Position numbers and translations under genes: made by a program
Shown here: positions 22,459-31,141 of the stretch, one piece after another
How the letters are laid out: the number at the start of each line of letters is the position of its first letter
Position numbering within the stretch: position 1 is the first letter of the stretch
Source of the DNA: Legionella drancourtii LLAP12
Lineage (GTDB): Bacteria; Pseudomonadota; Gammaproteobacteria; Legionellales; Legionellaceae
Direction of reading: 5' to 3'
Assembly: GCF_000162755.2 (NCBI RefSeq)
Contig: NZ_JH413832.1
Coordinates: 71,697-104,655 of the forward strand
DNA: 32,959 nt
Notes under the pieces: generated by a model
Databases searched by the model: none
Told to the model about the DNA's origin: nothing
The model's input: the letters and a program-made list of their open reading frames with translations, nothing else

Positions 22459-22932
22459 CTACGTTGCTGCACTTAGTAAAACCATCACATGCACTACTCC
22501 AGGAGTTGGGGTACGTTCCGCATTAAATTGTTTCAAATTGATGGCATAGCGCTTATTGATTTTTTCTAACCAGGCAATAAACAAATTAAAGGCAACTGTA
22601 TCAAAGGTGAGTTGGATATCACCTGAGCCAGTTTGTTGCAATTGATAAGGAAATTTCAGCGTAGAATCTTCTTTAAGCTGTGTGGCCAAAATAGTCAGTA
22701 ACTGACTGTTATCAACCGTTTCTTTTGTTTTGGATTTGTGATTTTGCTGCCTTACTTTTTTCATCCAATCCAAAGTAGCGATTTTTTCAACTAACTGTGT
22801 GGATTTCTGAGTTACCTGATGGCTTAATGGCGTATATAAAAATAAATAGTAACAATAGAGAATAAGACATAAAACTGCGCCTATAAGCATCCATTTTTCT
22901 CTTTCGTTGAGTGTACTTAAATAAGCTTTCAC
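22459..22932 (-). CDS. gspM: Type II secretion protein GspM (LspM)
   Basis: GspM is an inner-membrane platform protein of the type II secretion system that pairs with GspL. The 157-residue product has the typical start (LNEREKWMLIGAVLCLILYC), with one membrane helix at about 16-33, a short coiled segment, and a periplasmic ferredoxin-like domain ending FNLFIAWLEKINKRYAINLK, where the W-L-xx-(I/L)-xx-R-Y-x-(I/L) pattern is a family feature. It overlaps gspL by 4 bp. In Legionella the type II genes are scattered over several loci and lspLM is one of them, which this arrangement matches. Confidence 0.92.
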   Translation of the reverse strand: MKAYLSTLNEREKWMLIGAVLCLILYCYYLFLYTPLSHQVTQKSTQLVEKIATLDWMKKVRQQNHKSKTKETVDNSQLLTILATQLKEDSTLKFPYQLQQTGSGDIQLTFDTVAFNLFIAWLEKINKRYAINLKQFNAERTPTPGVVHVMVLLSAAT

Positions 22933-24068
22933 GTTAACTCCAGGGTAGCGACAACTTGTTGCTCACGAGTAGATGCTTGCGTTTGCTTGACATTAAGTTG
23001 TGATTTTTTTAATTGATTCTCCAATTTTTCCAAGCTTGCAAAATCAGAACTGATTAGTGTAACGGATAATGTTTTATTTTGATAATGAAGTTGTTCCAAA
23101 GTGAATTGCTCACTGTTTATTACCTTGGAAAATTGATTGAGTAAAAACCAAAAGCGTACTTGCTCTTCGCTCTTATTACCTTTTAACAATTGGTCAATAC
23201 GGAATTTAGGACTAATTATTTGTTTGGCACCTGGAAAAAATTCACGGTAAATAACGGCAATTTGCTCATCAATTTGTGCTGTTTGTTTATTCACAAAATG
23301 TAAGTTTATTGCATTAACCAAAATCAGTGATACCAACCAAAGACCAAAAAGCACGCCGGCTAGTTGATATCCTTTTTTAATCAAGTCTGACTTATTGCCG
23401 TGGAGCATTTCACCTTGGCAAATGTTCATTAATCTGGATTGCAAAATTCGTTGTGCAATCCAGAAATAGGAGGTTTCTTGGCTCTTAGCTAGCTCAGCAT
23501 TTTGCTGTATCTGGCTATCTGAAAATAAGAGCGGTTGATATGTCGGATGGTTTTTAATATAGCTCTGGGCCAGATCACCGGAGAGAGCACCTTTAAAATC
23601 ATCGGCGTTAACGAGTAGTGTTGATTCACTAACACATAACTCAGCAGGCTCTAGAGCAAACCAATCTAAAGTGATTGCCGTAAAGGCAATTTCTTTTTCA
23701 CCAAGCAATTGCATGATGTAGCGCAGTCGTTGTTTATCGATAATGGTAATCAGATACTGATTGTTTTGGTAGCGTACCTTATCAAAAGCAAAATGAAGCT
23801 CATCAACCGATTGAGCCAGTTTATCTTCCAGGGCATAAGGGATAGCAACGCGCGCTTTTCTATCGGGAAGCCAGGGTAATTCAAGATTTAGAAGACTGGC
23901 ATTCGCACTCGTTTCAATAACTAGCGTATTACATTCTTTTTGTAATATTTGAATGTCAGCAAAACTGCGCTGTGCAGGCGGAGCACTTAAGGCTCCATCC
24001 TCATCAAGCTTCAGACAAAAACATCCTTCATCATTCAGATGTTTGGTGAATAAAAAAAGGGTATTCAC
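22929..24068 (-). CDS. gspL: Type II secretion protein GspL (LspL)
   Basis: GspL links the cytoplasmic ATPase GspE to the inner-membrane platform. The 379-residue product has an actin-like cytoplasmic part (about 1-235, including LELPWLPDRKARVAIPYALE and DKLAQSVDELHFAF, a hallmark region), one membrane helix near 238-258 (LAGVLFGLWLVSLILVNAIN), and a periplasmic domain after it. The sequence LPDRKARVAIPYALEDKLAQ closely follows the family consensus. It overlaps mltB by one base and gspM by four, so the three form one operon. Confidence 0.93.
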   Translation of the reverse strand: MNTLFLFTKHLNDEGCFCLKLDEDGALSAPPAQRSFADIQILQKECNTLVIETSANASLLNLELPWLPDRKARVAIPYALEDKLAQSVDELHFAFDKVRYQNNQYLITIIDKQRLRYIMQLLGEKEIAFTAITLDWFALEPAELCVSESTLLVNADDFKGALSGDLAQSYIKNHPTYQPLLFSDSQIQQNAELAKSQETSYFWIAQRILQSRLMNICQGEMLHGNKSDLIKKGYQLAGVLFGLWLVSLILVNAINLHFVNKQTAQIDEQIAVIYREFFPGAKQIISPKFRIDQLLKGNKSEEQVRFWFLLNQFSKVINSEQFTLEQLHYQNKTLSVTLISSDFASLEKLENQLKKSQLNVKQTQASTREQQVVATLELT

Positions 24069-25090
24069 TAAGCATAAGCCCTATGTTTTTTAGCGTTCAT
24101 GGCAATCCATTGTTGTTTTAATTGTTGTGATAACAAATAAACGACAAGCGCATATTGAGGGCTTGAATTGTAACGAGTAATCACAAAGAAATTAGGATAG
24201 GCTATCCAATATTCATTTCCTTTCGCAGTAACAAGCTCAATTACTCCAGCACGTGAAGGATGATTATGGGATGCTGTAACTGGTTTTACGCCATTGGCAG
24301 TTAATTGATTGTAGTAATAATTCGCTTTTTTAGGATTCATTTGAATGGATTGATAGCGTTTGCCAATCAATTTTGCATGTTGCGCAACACCTGCATTGGT
24401 TTGCCAGCCATGAGCTTTGAAGTAATTGGCAATACTTGCAATAGAATCGTCATTATTCGTTACCAGATCACGTTGACCTTTATGCTTAAAGTCTACGGCA
24501 AAATTTCTGTAACTGCTTGGCATAAATTGAGGTTGGCCTATAGCTCCGGCATAAGAACCTTTGTATTTTGTTGCAGGGACATTATGTTCACGACAAAGTA
24601 GCAAATATTCTTTTAATTCATGTTTGAAATAGGGGGCACGTTTGGGGTAATCAAAGGCAAGTGTCGCCAATGCATCAAGCACTCTATTGTCACCTTGACG
24701 CTCACCATACAAGGTTTCTACACCGAGAATCGCTACAATCATTTCGGCAGGCACACCGTATTTTTTTTGTGCTTCTTCCAGTGTTTTTCTATTTGCAGCC
24801 CAATAGTCTATACCGCCTTTTAAGCGCGCAGGAGTAAGAAATAGATCGCGATAAACATCCCAATTTTTCTTTTCATAGGGTTTATCCATGGATTCGATAA
24901 TTTGCGGTTGCAGTTTCACTTGACTTAGCGTTGCGGTCAGTTGTCTGGCATTAAAGTGGTACTCTTTTACCATATTATTGATAAAAAGTTGTACGTCTTT
25001 GCGTTTTGTAAATGCAGCATCAGCAAAAGTTGTACAAGAAAAAAAATAGAGTATTAGTGCGGTAAAACCCAACTTGGCCATTCGTTGCAT
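24068..25090 (-). CDS. mltB: Membrane-bound lytic murein transglycosylase B
   Basis: MltB cleaves the glycan backbone of peptidoglycan to form 1,6-anhydromuramic ends. The 340-residue product has an N-terminal export signal and the family-3 catalytic region: KYGVPAEMIVAILGVETLYG with the catalytic Glu125, then GSYAGAIGQPQFMPSSYRNF and the DSIASIANYFKAHGW segment. A cysteine in LYFFSC could be a lipid site but is not a clean lipobox. The co-transcribed gspL-gspM suggests local wall remodelling accompanies type II secretion, although this could be just genomic adjacency. Confidence 0.94.
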   Translation of the reverse strand: MQRMAKLGFTALILYFFSCTTFADAAFTKRKDVQLFINNMVKEYHFNARQLTATLSQVKLQPQIIESMDKPYEKKNWDVYRDLFLTPARLKGGIDYWAANRKTLEEAQKKYGVPAEMIVAILGVETLYGERQGDNRVLDALATLAFDYPKRAPYFKHELKEYLLLCREHNVPATKYKGSYAGAIGQPQFMPSSYRNFAVDFKHKGQRDLVTNNDDSIASIANYFKAHGWQTNAGVAQHAKLIGKRYQSIQMNPKKANYYYNQLTANGVKPVTASHNHPSRAGVIELVTAKGNEYWIAYPNFFVITRYNSSPQYALVVYLLSQQLKQQWIAMNAKKHRAYA

Positions 25091-25221
25091 GGTACATCCC
25101 GATAAGTGAGGCGAAAGGACAAATTTTATTAAAAATGCGAGACATTAGCAAATTTTTATAATTACTTTAAGCTAGAGCATATTTAGGCTAAAATGCACTA
25201 TTTGCAAAAAGGTTATCTGAG

Positions 25222-27024
25222 TTGAGTGATTTAAAGCGTATTCGCAACTTTTCAATTATTGCCCATATCGATCATGGTAAATCTACCTTGGCGGATAGAT
25301 TTATTCAAATCTGTGGTGGATTAACTGATCGTGAAATGAGCTCGCAAGTGCTTGATTCTATGGATATTGAGCGTGAGCGAGGTATCACGATTAAAGCTCA
25401 GTGCGTGTCACTAAATTATACCGCTAAAGATGGTAAAATTTACTTATTGAATTTTATTGATACACCAGGGCATGTGGATTTTAGTTATGAAGTTTCGCGA
25501 TCATTAGCTGCTTGCGAAGGAGCTATCTTAGTTGTCGATGCCGCGCAAGGGGTTGAGGCTCAGACAGTAGCCGTGTGTTATACGGCAATTGATCAATCGC
25601 TCACAGTGTTGCCAGTACTTAATAAAATTGACTTACCACAAGCGGAACCAGAACGGGTTATTTCTGAAATTGAAGACATTATTGGTGTTGATGCACATGA
25701 TGCTATCCGCACGAGCGCTAAGAGCGGCATAGGGGTTGAAGATGTCCTTGAAGCTTTAGTTGCAAATATTCCACCACCAGAAGGGGAGGTGGATGCGCCC
25801 TTGCAAGCACTTATTATTGACTCATGGTTTGATAGTTATCTTGGCGTTGTTTCTTTGGTGCGTATTGTTAATGGCTCGATTCGTAAAGGCGATAAGATGC
25901 GTATTATGTCTACGGGTCGTTCTTACGAAGTGGATCAGGTCGGTATTTTTACCCCGAAACGTACTAAATTAGACGCATTGCATGCAGGTGAAGTTGGTTA
26001 TGTTGTTGCGGGTATTAAAGAAATTCAAGGCGCTCCAGTTGGTGATACTCTTACCCTGGAAAAAAATCAGGCGGCTAGTGCTTTACCCGGTTTTCAACGC
26101 GTAAAACCACAGGTTTATGCCGGTTTATTCCCGATTAGCGCGGATGATTTTGAAGCATTCCGCGAAGCTTTAGCTAAATTAAGTCTTAACGATGCTTCTT
26201 TATTCTATGAACCCGAATCTTCTGAGGCATTAGGTTTTGGTTTTCGTTGTGGCTTTTTGGGTATGTTGCATATGGAAATCATCCAGGAGCGTCTGGAACG
26301 AGAATATAATTTGGATTTGATTTCTACGGCACCAACAGTGGTTTATCAAATCGTGACGCAAAAAGGTGAGACCTTACTTATTGATAACCCTTCTCATTTA
26401 CCGCCAGCGACTCAAATAAAAGAGATGTATGAGCCTATTGTGCGCGCCAATATATTGGTGCCACAGGACTACTTGGGTTCCATTATTAATTTGTGTATCG
26501 AGCGGCGTGGTGTGCAAGTCAATATGACTTATAGTGGACGTCAGGTTTCGGTAACTTATGATTTGCCAATGAGTGAAGTGGTTTCTGACTTTTTTGATCG
26601 CTTAAAGTCAGTCAGTAGAGGCTATGCTTCATTAGATTATAATTTCTTACGTTTTGATCCGGCTGATTTGGTAAAAATGGATATTTTAATTAACAGTGAA
26701 CGTGTTGATGCACTTTCTGTTATTGTCCATAGAGCTTCTTCGCACAGTCGCGGTAAGATCATTGCTGAAAAAATGAAAGATTTAATTCCACGACAAATGT
26801 TTGATGTAGCCATTCAAGCTGCCTTAGGAAGTCATATCATTGCTCGGCAAACAGTTAAAGCCTTGCGTAAAAATGTGACGGCTAAATGTTATGGCGGTGA
26901 CGTGTCACGTAAACGAAAATTATTAGACAAACAAAAGGCAGGGAAAAAACGCATGAAGCAAGTAGGGCATGTAGAAATCCCTCAAGAAGCCTTTATGGCG
27001 GTTTTCCAATCGGATAAAAAGTAG
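25222..27024 (+). CDS. lepA: Elongation factor 4 (LepA)
   Basis: LepA is a ribosome-associated GTPase related to EF-G that acts in translation and initiation/ribosome biogenesis. The 600-residue protein has the G1 loop AHIDHGKST (14-22), RGITIKAQ switch I, DTPGH (G3) and NKID (G4). The LepA-specific C-terminal domain contains [20 protein letters not shown]. The start is TTG at 25222, supported by the exact [20 protein letters not shown] family N-terminus and an AAAAGG ribosome site. It heads the lepA-lepB-DUF4845-rnc group. Confidence 0.98.
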   Translation: MSDLKRIRNFSIIAHIDHGKSTLADRFIQICGGLTDREMSSQVLDSMDIERERGITIKAQCVSLNYTAKDGKIYLLNFIDTPGHVDFSYEVSRSLAACEGAILVVDAAQGVEAQTVAVCYTAIDQSLTVLPVLNKIDLPQAEPERVISEIEDIIGVDAHDAIRTSAKSGIGVEDVLEALVANIPPPEGEVDAPLQALIIDSWFDSYLGVVSLVRIVNGSIRKGDKMRIMSTGRSYEVDQVGIFTPKRTKLDALHAGEVGYVVAGIKEIQGAPVGDTLTLEKNQAASALPGFQRVKPQVYAGLFPISADDFEAFREALAKLSLNDASLFYEPESSEALGFGFRCGFLGMLHMEIIQERLEREYNLDLISTAPTVVYQIVTQKGETLLIDNPSHLPPATQIKEMYEPIVRANILVPQDYLGSIINLCIERRGVQVNMTYSGRQVSVTYDLPMSEVVSDFFDRLKSVSRGYASLDYNFLRFDPADLVKMDILINSERVDALSVIVHRASSHSRGKIIAEKMKDLIPRQMFDVAIQAALGSHIIARQTVKALRKNVTAKCYGGDVSRKRKLLDKQKAGKKRMKQVGHVEIPQEAFMAVFQSDKK

Positions 27025-27035
27025 GATCTGGTGGG

Positions 27036-27047
27036 GCTCTCGAGAGC
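27036..27047. other. Perfect 12-bp palindrome between lepA and lepB
   Basis: GCTCTCGAGAGC is a perfect palindrome 12 bases after the lepA stop. With no spacer and no T-run it is not a classic terminator. It might be a protein binding site or a weak hairpin. Confidence 0.3.
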
Positions 27048-27106
27048 ACTAGAACAGAAGTAGCTGGGACGTAAATTCAGTTGAACATTTATTAGGATAT
27101 GAAGTT

Positions 27107-27862
27107 ATGAATTTTGCTTTAATATTGGTTATTCTGTCATTTGTCAGTGGGTTTATTTACCTACTCGATGTGCTATTTTGGGCAAAAAAACGCACTGAAG
27201 GTCAGAATCCAAATAAGATTATTGAATATGCACGTTCCTTTTTCCCGGTATTTTTTGTGGTTTTACTGTTACGCTCGTTTTTGATTGAGCCGTTCCGTAT
27301 CCCCTCTGGTTCTTTAGAGCCTACTTTATTGGTTGGTGATTTTGTTGCTGTAAATAAATTTGCTTATGGTTTTAGGCTTCCTGTGGTGGAAGAGAAAGTA
27401 GTTTCAGTTGCTAATCCGAAAACCGGCGAAGTGGCGGTATTTCGTTGGCCGCCAGATCCATCCTATGATTACATTAAACGCGTTATTGGTGTTCCTGGGG
27501 ATCAAATTAGTTACCATAATAAAGTGCTAACGATTAATGGCCAAGAAGCAAAACAGAGTTTTGTTGAGTATACAACGGATGAAAGTTCTGGAAAGCCGGT
27601 ATCTAAATATAAAGAAAATCTAAATGGTGTCGTTCATGATATTTTTGTGAGAACGGATGTTCCCGCTGTAGATTTTGATTTGGTGGTGCCCGAAGGTAAT
27701 TATTTTATGATGGGCGATAATCGTGATGATAGTGCGGACAGTCGTTTTTGGGGATTTGTGCCTGATTCTTATTTTAGAGGAAAAGCCTTTTTAGTTTGGA
27801 TGAGCTGGAATGGCAAAACAGATAATGTCCGTTGGTCTAAAATAGGTAAGATGATTAATTAA
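27107..27862 (+). CDS. lepB: Signal peptidase I (LepB)
   Basis: Signal peptidase I removes Sec and Tat leader peptides on the outer face of the inner membrane. The 251-residue product has two N-terminal membrane helices (about 3-25 and 45-60), the catalytic serine box IPSGSLEP with Ser69, the general-base lysine in YIKRVIGVPGD (Lys124), and the GDNRDDSADSRFWGFVP box. The usual SGSM is SGSL here, a mild substitution next to the nucleophile. A good AGGATATGAAG ribosome site precedes the ATG. Order lepA-lepB-DUF4845-rnc is common in gammaproteobacteria. Confidence 0.97.
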   Translation: MNFALILVILSFVSGFIYLLDVLFWAKKRTEGQNPNKIIEYARSFFPVFFVVLLLRSFLIEPFRIPSGSLEPTLLVGDFVAVNKFAYGFRLPVVEEKVVSVANPKTGEVAVFRWPPDPSYDYIKRVIGVPGDQISYHNKVLTINGQEAKQSFVEYTTDESSGKPVSKYKENLNGVVHDIFVRTDVPAVDFDLVVPEGNYFMMGDNRDDSADSRFWGFVPDSYFRGKAFLVWMSWNGKTDNVRWSKIGKMIN

Positions 27863-27937
27863 ACAGGTAATGTGCCTTTCAGGGGATGATGTATTGGCGA
27901 TAAGCTAAGTACAAAATGAAGAATAAGGATTGTTCTG

Positions 27938-28330
27938 ATGCACAAACAACAAGGAATGACTTTTATTGGCATGTTACTGACGATGGCGACAGTAATTATA
28001 GCGGCAATTTTGGTAATGCGTGCGGTGCCTGTTTATCTGCAGTATTATTCGATAATTGAATCAATAAAAAGTTTAAATGCGGTGCCTGTTGCCAGTTTAA
28101 CTGGTGATTCATATAGCGATGTTGAGGTGCTGCGTGGTCGTTTGAACAAGCATTTAGAGATCAATGGATTGGATAATTTAAAGCCCGATCAATTGACTAT
28201 AGTACCCAATGGCACAAATAAGTTTACAGTAAAACTAAAATATCAGATTGTTAGGCCTTTACTGTATAATATAAGCTTATTATTCGATTTTAATGATACT
28301 CAAGAGGTTGTAACCGGTAGTGAAAATTGA
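27938..28330 (+). CDS. DUF4845-type membrane protein
   Basis: The 130-residue protein starts like a type IV pilin-related membrane protein (KQQGMTFIGMLLTMATVIIA), with one helix at about 8-30 and a periplasmic domain afterwards (VPVYLQYYSIIESIKSLNAV). This layout and its location between lepB and rnc match the small DUF4845 family found in this place in many gammaproteobacteria. The function is unknown. It overlaps the rnc start by 11 bases, suggesting coupled translation. Confidence 0.8.
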   Translation: MHKQQGMTFIGMLLTMATVIIAAILVMRAVPVYLQYYSIIESIKSLNAVPVASLTGDSYSDVEVLRGRLNKHLEINGLDNLKPDQLTIVPNGTNKFTVKLKYQIVRPLLYNISLLFDFNDTQEVVTGSEN

Positions 28331-29006
28331 TTTAGAAAGACTGTGCCGTCGCATAGATTATCATTTTGAAAAGCCCGCTTTTTTAAAGCAGGCGTTGACT
28401 CATTGCAGCGTTGGTAGTGAAAACTACGAGCGTTTTGAATTTCTTGGCGATTCCATTTTAAGCTTTGTCATTGCTAATGAGCTATTTCATCGTTTTCCTT
28501 CGCAAAGTGAGGGGCATCTTAGTCGTCTGCGTTCGTTTCTTGTTCGTGGTGACATGTTGGTAGAAATTGCCAGAGAACTTGATTTGGGTGATTTCCTCTT
28601 TTTAGGGCAGGGTGAATTAAAAAGTGGCGGTTTTCGTCGGGCATCTATTCTTTCTGATGCCCTGGAAGCGGTCTTTGCCGCCGTCTTTTTTGACGGTGGT
28701 GTGGATGCGGCAAAAGAAGTTATTTTGAAGTTGTATCGTTCCAGACTTGAAGATCCTAATTTAAACGATTGTCTAAAAGATTCTAAGACTCGATTACAAG
28801 AGTACTTGCAGGCAGAAAAAATCGCCCTTCCTGAATATGCTTTAATTAAAGTAGAAGGGGATGAACATGAGCAGTTGTTTTATATCACCTGTACTGTTGA
28901 AGCGGAAAAATTAGTGACGCAGGGCGAAGGATCTAATCGGCGTAAGGCAGAGCAATTGGCTGCAAAAGCGATGTTAGAGCAATTACGTCCAACTAAGAAA
29001 AAGTAA
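28320..29006 (+). CDS. rnc: Ribonuclease III
   Basis: RNase III cuts double-stranded RNA in rRNA maturation and mRNA control. The 228-residue protein has the catalytic signature ERFEFLGDSIL (residues 37-47, with acidic residues at 40 and 44), the second acidic box DALEAVFAAVFFDGG, and a C-terminal double-stranded-RNA-binding domain (KTRLQEYLQAEKIALPEYAL ... GEGSNRRKAEQLAAKAML). The GTG start at 28320 overlaps the preceding stop. In many relatives era follows directly; here the next 350 bases are non-coding with a repeat, so the operon stops at rnc. Confidence 0.97.
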   Translation: MKIDLERLCRRIDYHFEKPAFLKQALTHCSVGSENYERFEFLGDSILSFVIANELFHRFPSQSEGHLSRLRSFLVRGDMLVEIARELDLGDFLFLGQGELKSGGFRRASILSDALEAVFAAVFFDGGVDAAKEVILKLYRSRLEDPNLNDCLKDSKTRLQEYLQAEKIALPEYALIKVEGDEHEQLFYITCTVEAEKLVTQGEGSNRRKAEQLAAKAMLEQLRPTKKK

Positions 29007-29146
29007 GTGTGGGCTGAATTTTAGTTAATTATAAATCCCAATGAATCTTGTCGTTGTAATCATAGGTACTTGGGATGCTCATTTTTTTCCTTTCCAGTTT
29101 TTAGATAAATCAAAGGCTATAAGTCTGGTTTACATGTTCCACTAGA

Positions 29147-29287
29147 GGCTGTTGATCTTTCTATTAGCTTGGCCAAAATGAGTCAGACTTTCTGTGCTCC
29201 GATGCGTACATACTTGATGTATGCTCTGCTTCGGTGCCTAAGAATCAACCAATTCTTGACTCAATCTAGCGCCAATGGCAACAGACC
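29147..29287 (-). repeat. Palindromic repeat (family B), copy 1
   Basis: About 140 bp with short inverted ends (GGCTGTTG at 29147, CAACAGACC ending 29287) and an imperfectly palindromic centre around TACATACTTGATGTATGC. Its reverse complement aligns with the block at 32371-32500 over CTAGATTGAG, GCACCGAAGC, AAGTATG, ATCGGAGC, CAGAAA and TCAACAG in the same order. It fills most of the 29007-29333 gap; I see nothing else there. Confidence 0.8.
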
Positions 29288-29323
29288 CTAACCTAATTTA
29301 ATTTTTTGTTAATAAATCTATTT

Positions 29324-29329
29324 TATAAT
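29324..29329 (+). promoter_or_regulatory. Likely -10 element of the ankyrin gene
   Basis: A perfect TATAAT ends 31 bases before the ATG at 29361; transcription would begin near 29336. The -35 match is weak. The position argues against the earlier ATG at 29334 as the start, since that would be leaderless. Confidence 0.45.
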
Positions 29330-29360
29330 CACAATGAATTATTATTGGATGGTTAGTGTA

Positions 29361-30542
29361 ATGAGAACAGAAAATGATGTTGTATATCGAAAACAGGCTT
29401 TGGATCTAAGTTGTGATTTAAGTCAAATAAAAATTGATGGTGATTTTCAGAATTCCCTTTTGTTGCACTTTATTAATGAAAATGAAGAGCATTTTGCAAT
29501 GAAAATAGCGAAACGTCCTGATCTTTCGACCTTTATTAATATGACTGATCAACAATGTGGAAATAGTGCATTATTGTTTGCTATTAAACGTGGTTTTTTT
29601 AAATTAGCCCAGTTTTTAATTAATCACGGAGCCGATGTAAGTCTTGTTGATGCTTCTGGGCATAATGCATTACATTATGCATGCTACTTACGAGATGAGG
29701 GGCTTCTCCGCGCTTTGTGCTCATCAGATTCGTACAAGCGTACTAAGGAAAAGTGTCTTCAGCAACAAACACGACGTGAGCACTTTACTCCGGTTGATTT
29801 ATATTTATTTGAATCACGATTTCTCTTTCCTTCTAATTTAAGTACTCATAACAATTTATGGGACTACCGGGCGGCCCCTCCTTTTGAACAAGCCTATAAT
29901 CGCCCTAAAGTAACATTTGCATGGATTCATGGTTTTGATTGTGAGCAGGCTTCGCAAGCGCTACTTGAATTTGCAAATAAGCATCATGAGCATTATTTTA
30001 AGAATAGACTTTATGTCCAGAGAGTTCATAATGCTGCTGGTGGCTTTGAGATTATACGTCCTACAGATGCACAAGTAACGCAGTTAAAAAATGATAATGC
30101 GCAGTACTTAACTGCTGAGTATTACACCGATCATTGCAGAGCAATGAAATTGCCGGCTATTGAAAAATTATTACATTTGAGCGAGCAATATTTGCAACAT
30201 CTTGAACGTATGGTAGTAAGACCCAATACGGGTGCTTGGACTCTTCTTGAGACGAAAAAAGAAACAGTGAACGCGTTGCTAAATACTTTGAAGGATTCAT
30301 CTACCTCAGAAGGCACTAAAATTAGAACGTTTCAAACGGGTTTGAGTGATGCTCATGAGACTTTATCAAAACATCGTGACAGGGGTTGGATAGCTTTCTT
30401 GGGCAGAGCCTTGTCGGTTATAACGGGCATTAGATTTTTCTACACAACAGGCTCTGTGTATTTCTGGCGAAGTCATGGCGAGCAATTTGAGCGCAATTGT
30501 GATGAGATGCTTAAGTCTCAGCAGCTTCCGAAATTATGTTAA
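29361..30542 (+). CDS. Ankyrin-repeat protein, possible Dot/Icm effector
   Basis: The start at 29361 is preferred because GGATGG lies 8 bases upstream and a TATAAT box lies just before 29334. The 393-residue product has two ankyrin repeats (CGNSALLFAIKRGFFKLAQF, INHGADVSLVDASGHNALHY) in the first third. A long, mostly helical region that I do not recognise follows, with a hydrophobic patch near its end (GWIAFLGRALSVITGIRFFY). Ankyrin proteins are a common class of Legionella translocated effectors. The C-terminus has scattered acidic residues (E at -12, -17, -20). Translocation is inference. The gene is flanked by repeats and unrelated small genes, as in an accessory region. Confidence 0.75.
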   Translation: MRTENDVVYRKQALDLSCDLSQIKIDGDFQNSLLLHFINENEEHFAMKIAKRPDLSTFINMTDQQCGNSALLFAIKRGFFKLAQFLINHGADVSLVDASGHNALHYACYLRDEGLLRALCSSDSYKRTKEKCLQQQTRREHFTPVDLYLFESRFLFPSNLSTHNNLWDYRAAPPFEQAYNRPKVTFAWIHGFDCEQASQALLEFANKHHEHYFKNRLYVQRVHNAAGGFEIIRPTDAQVTQLKNDNAQYLTAEYYTDHCRAMKLPAIEKLLHLSEQYLQHLERMVVRPNTGAWTLLETKKETVNALLNTLKDSSTSEGTKIRTFQTGLSDAHETLSKHRDRGWIAFLGRALSVITGIRFFYTTGSVYFWRSHGEQFERNCDEMLKSQQLPKLC

Positions 30543-30551
30543 GTTCACGCG

Positions 30552-30638
30552 AATTAGGGATAAGGATCGAATAAAACCGTTCTTCAGTGCGAATGGATCA
30601 GAATAGGATAAACCCTGTTTTGCTCTCTTATCCCGAAT
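30552..30638. repeat. Inverted repeat between accessory genes
   Basis: AATTAGGGATAAG (from 30552) is mirrored by CTTATCCCGAAT (30627-30638); the inner 8 bases (30557-30564 and 30627-30634) pair perfectly across 62 bases. It could be a small palindromic element or a leftover insertion. The rest of the 30543-30787 gap is AT-rich with nothing evident. Confidence 0.4.
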
Positions 30639-30787
30639 CTACGCTATTTAATGGATATAACTCTATTAATTTGGCGTTATAATGCGCAGCGAATCACCTC
30701 AATGCGTATAAATATAATATTTCTCTTGAAAAACATAGTTATTTAATTTAACTTACTGATTTTAATAATAAAATTTAATAATAAAAC

Positions 30788-31132
30788 ATGCATAATAATA
30801 ATTCTCATTCTACGCGCAATTTTGTTAATAAATTACGTGGATTCCATGCAAAAAACGATGCGCATGGTCGCTATGACAGGCCTATTACCGTAACGATAAA
30901 AAAATTTTGTGAAACACATTTTGATGAGTTGATGCAACTTTGTGAGCAAGATGAAACTATTGTCTTAATTTGTAGTTTACCTATTCCTGAGTTGCAACAA
31001 TATTGGCAAGACCAATTACCCGACGATGCAAATTATAATGGAAATGGGCGCCCAATTTTTGAGCAAGTTATGAGCCGTTTTAGCCCACCAGAAGAACCCA
31101 TAGATGAACCAGGGGTTGGGCTAAAACGTTAA
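30788..31132 (+). CDS. Hypothetical protein, 114 residues
   Basis: I do not recognise this protein. It is soluble, Asn/His-rich at the N-terminus, with a compact middle (ITVTIKKFCETHFDELMQLC, TIVLICSLPIPELQQYWQDQ) and a proline- and glutamate-rich tail (SPPEEPIDEPGVGLKR). The tail has E at -8, -12 and -13 and Leu at -3, an E-block-like pattern. No clear ribosome site is seen before the ATG. It is convergent with the next gene, with 9 bases between the stops. Confidence 0.55.
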   Translation: MHNNNSHSTRNFVNKLRGFHAKNDAHGRYDRPITVTIKKFCETHFDELMQLCEQDETIVLICSLPIPELQQYWQDQLPDDANYNGNGRPIFEQVMSRFSPPEEPIDEPGVGLKR

Positions 31133-31141
31133 GTGGTTATA

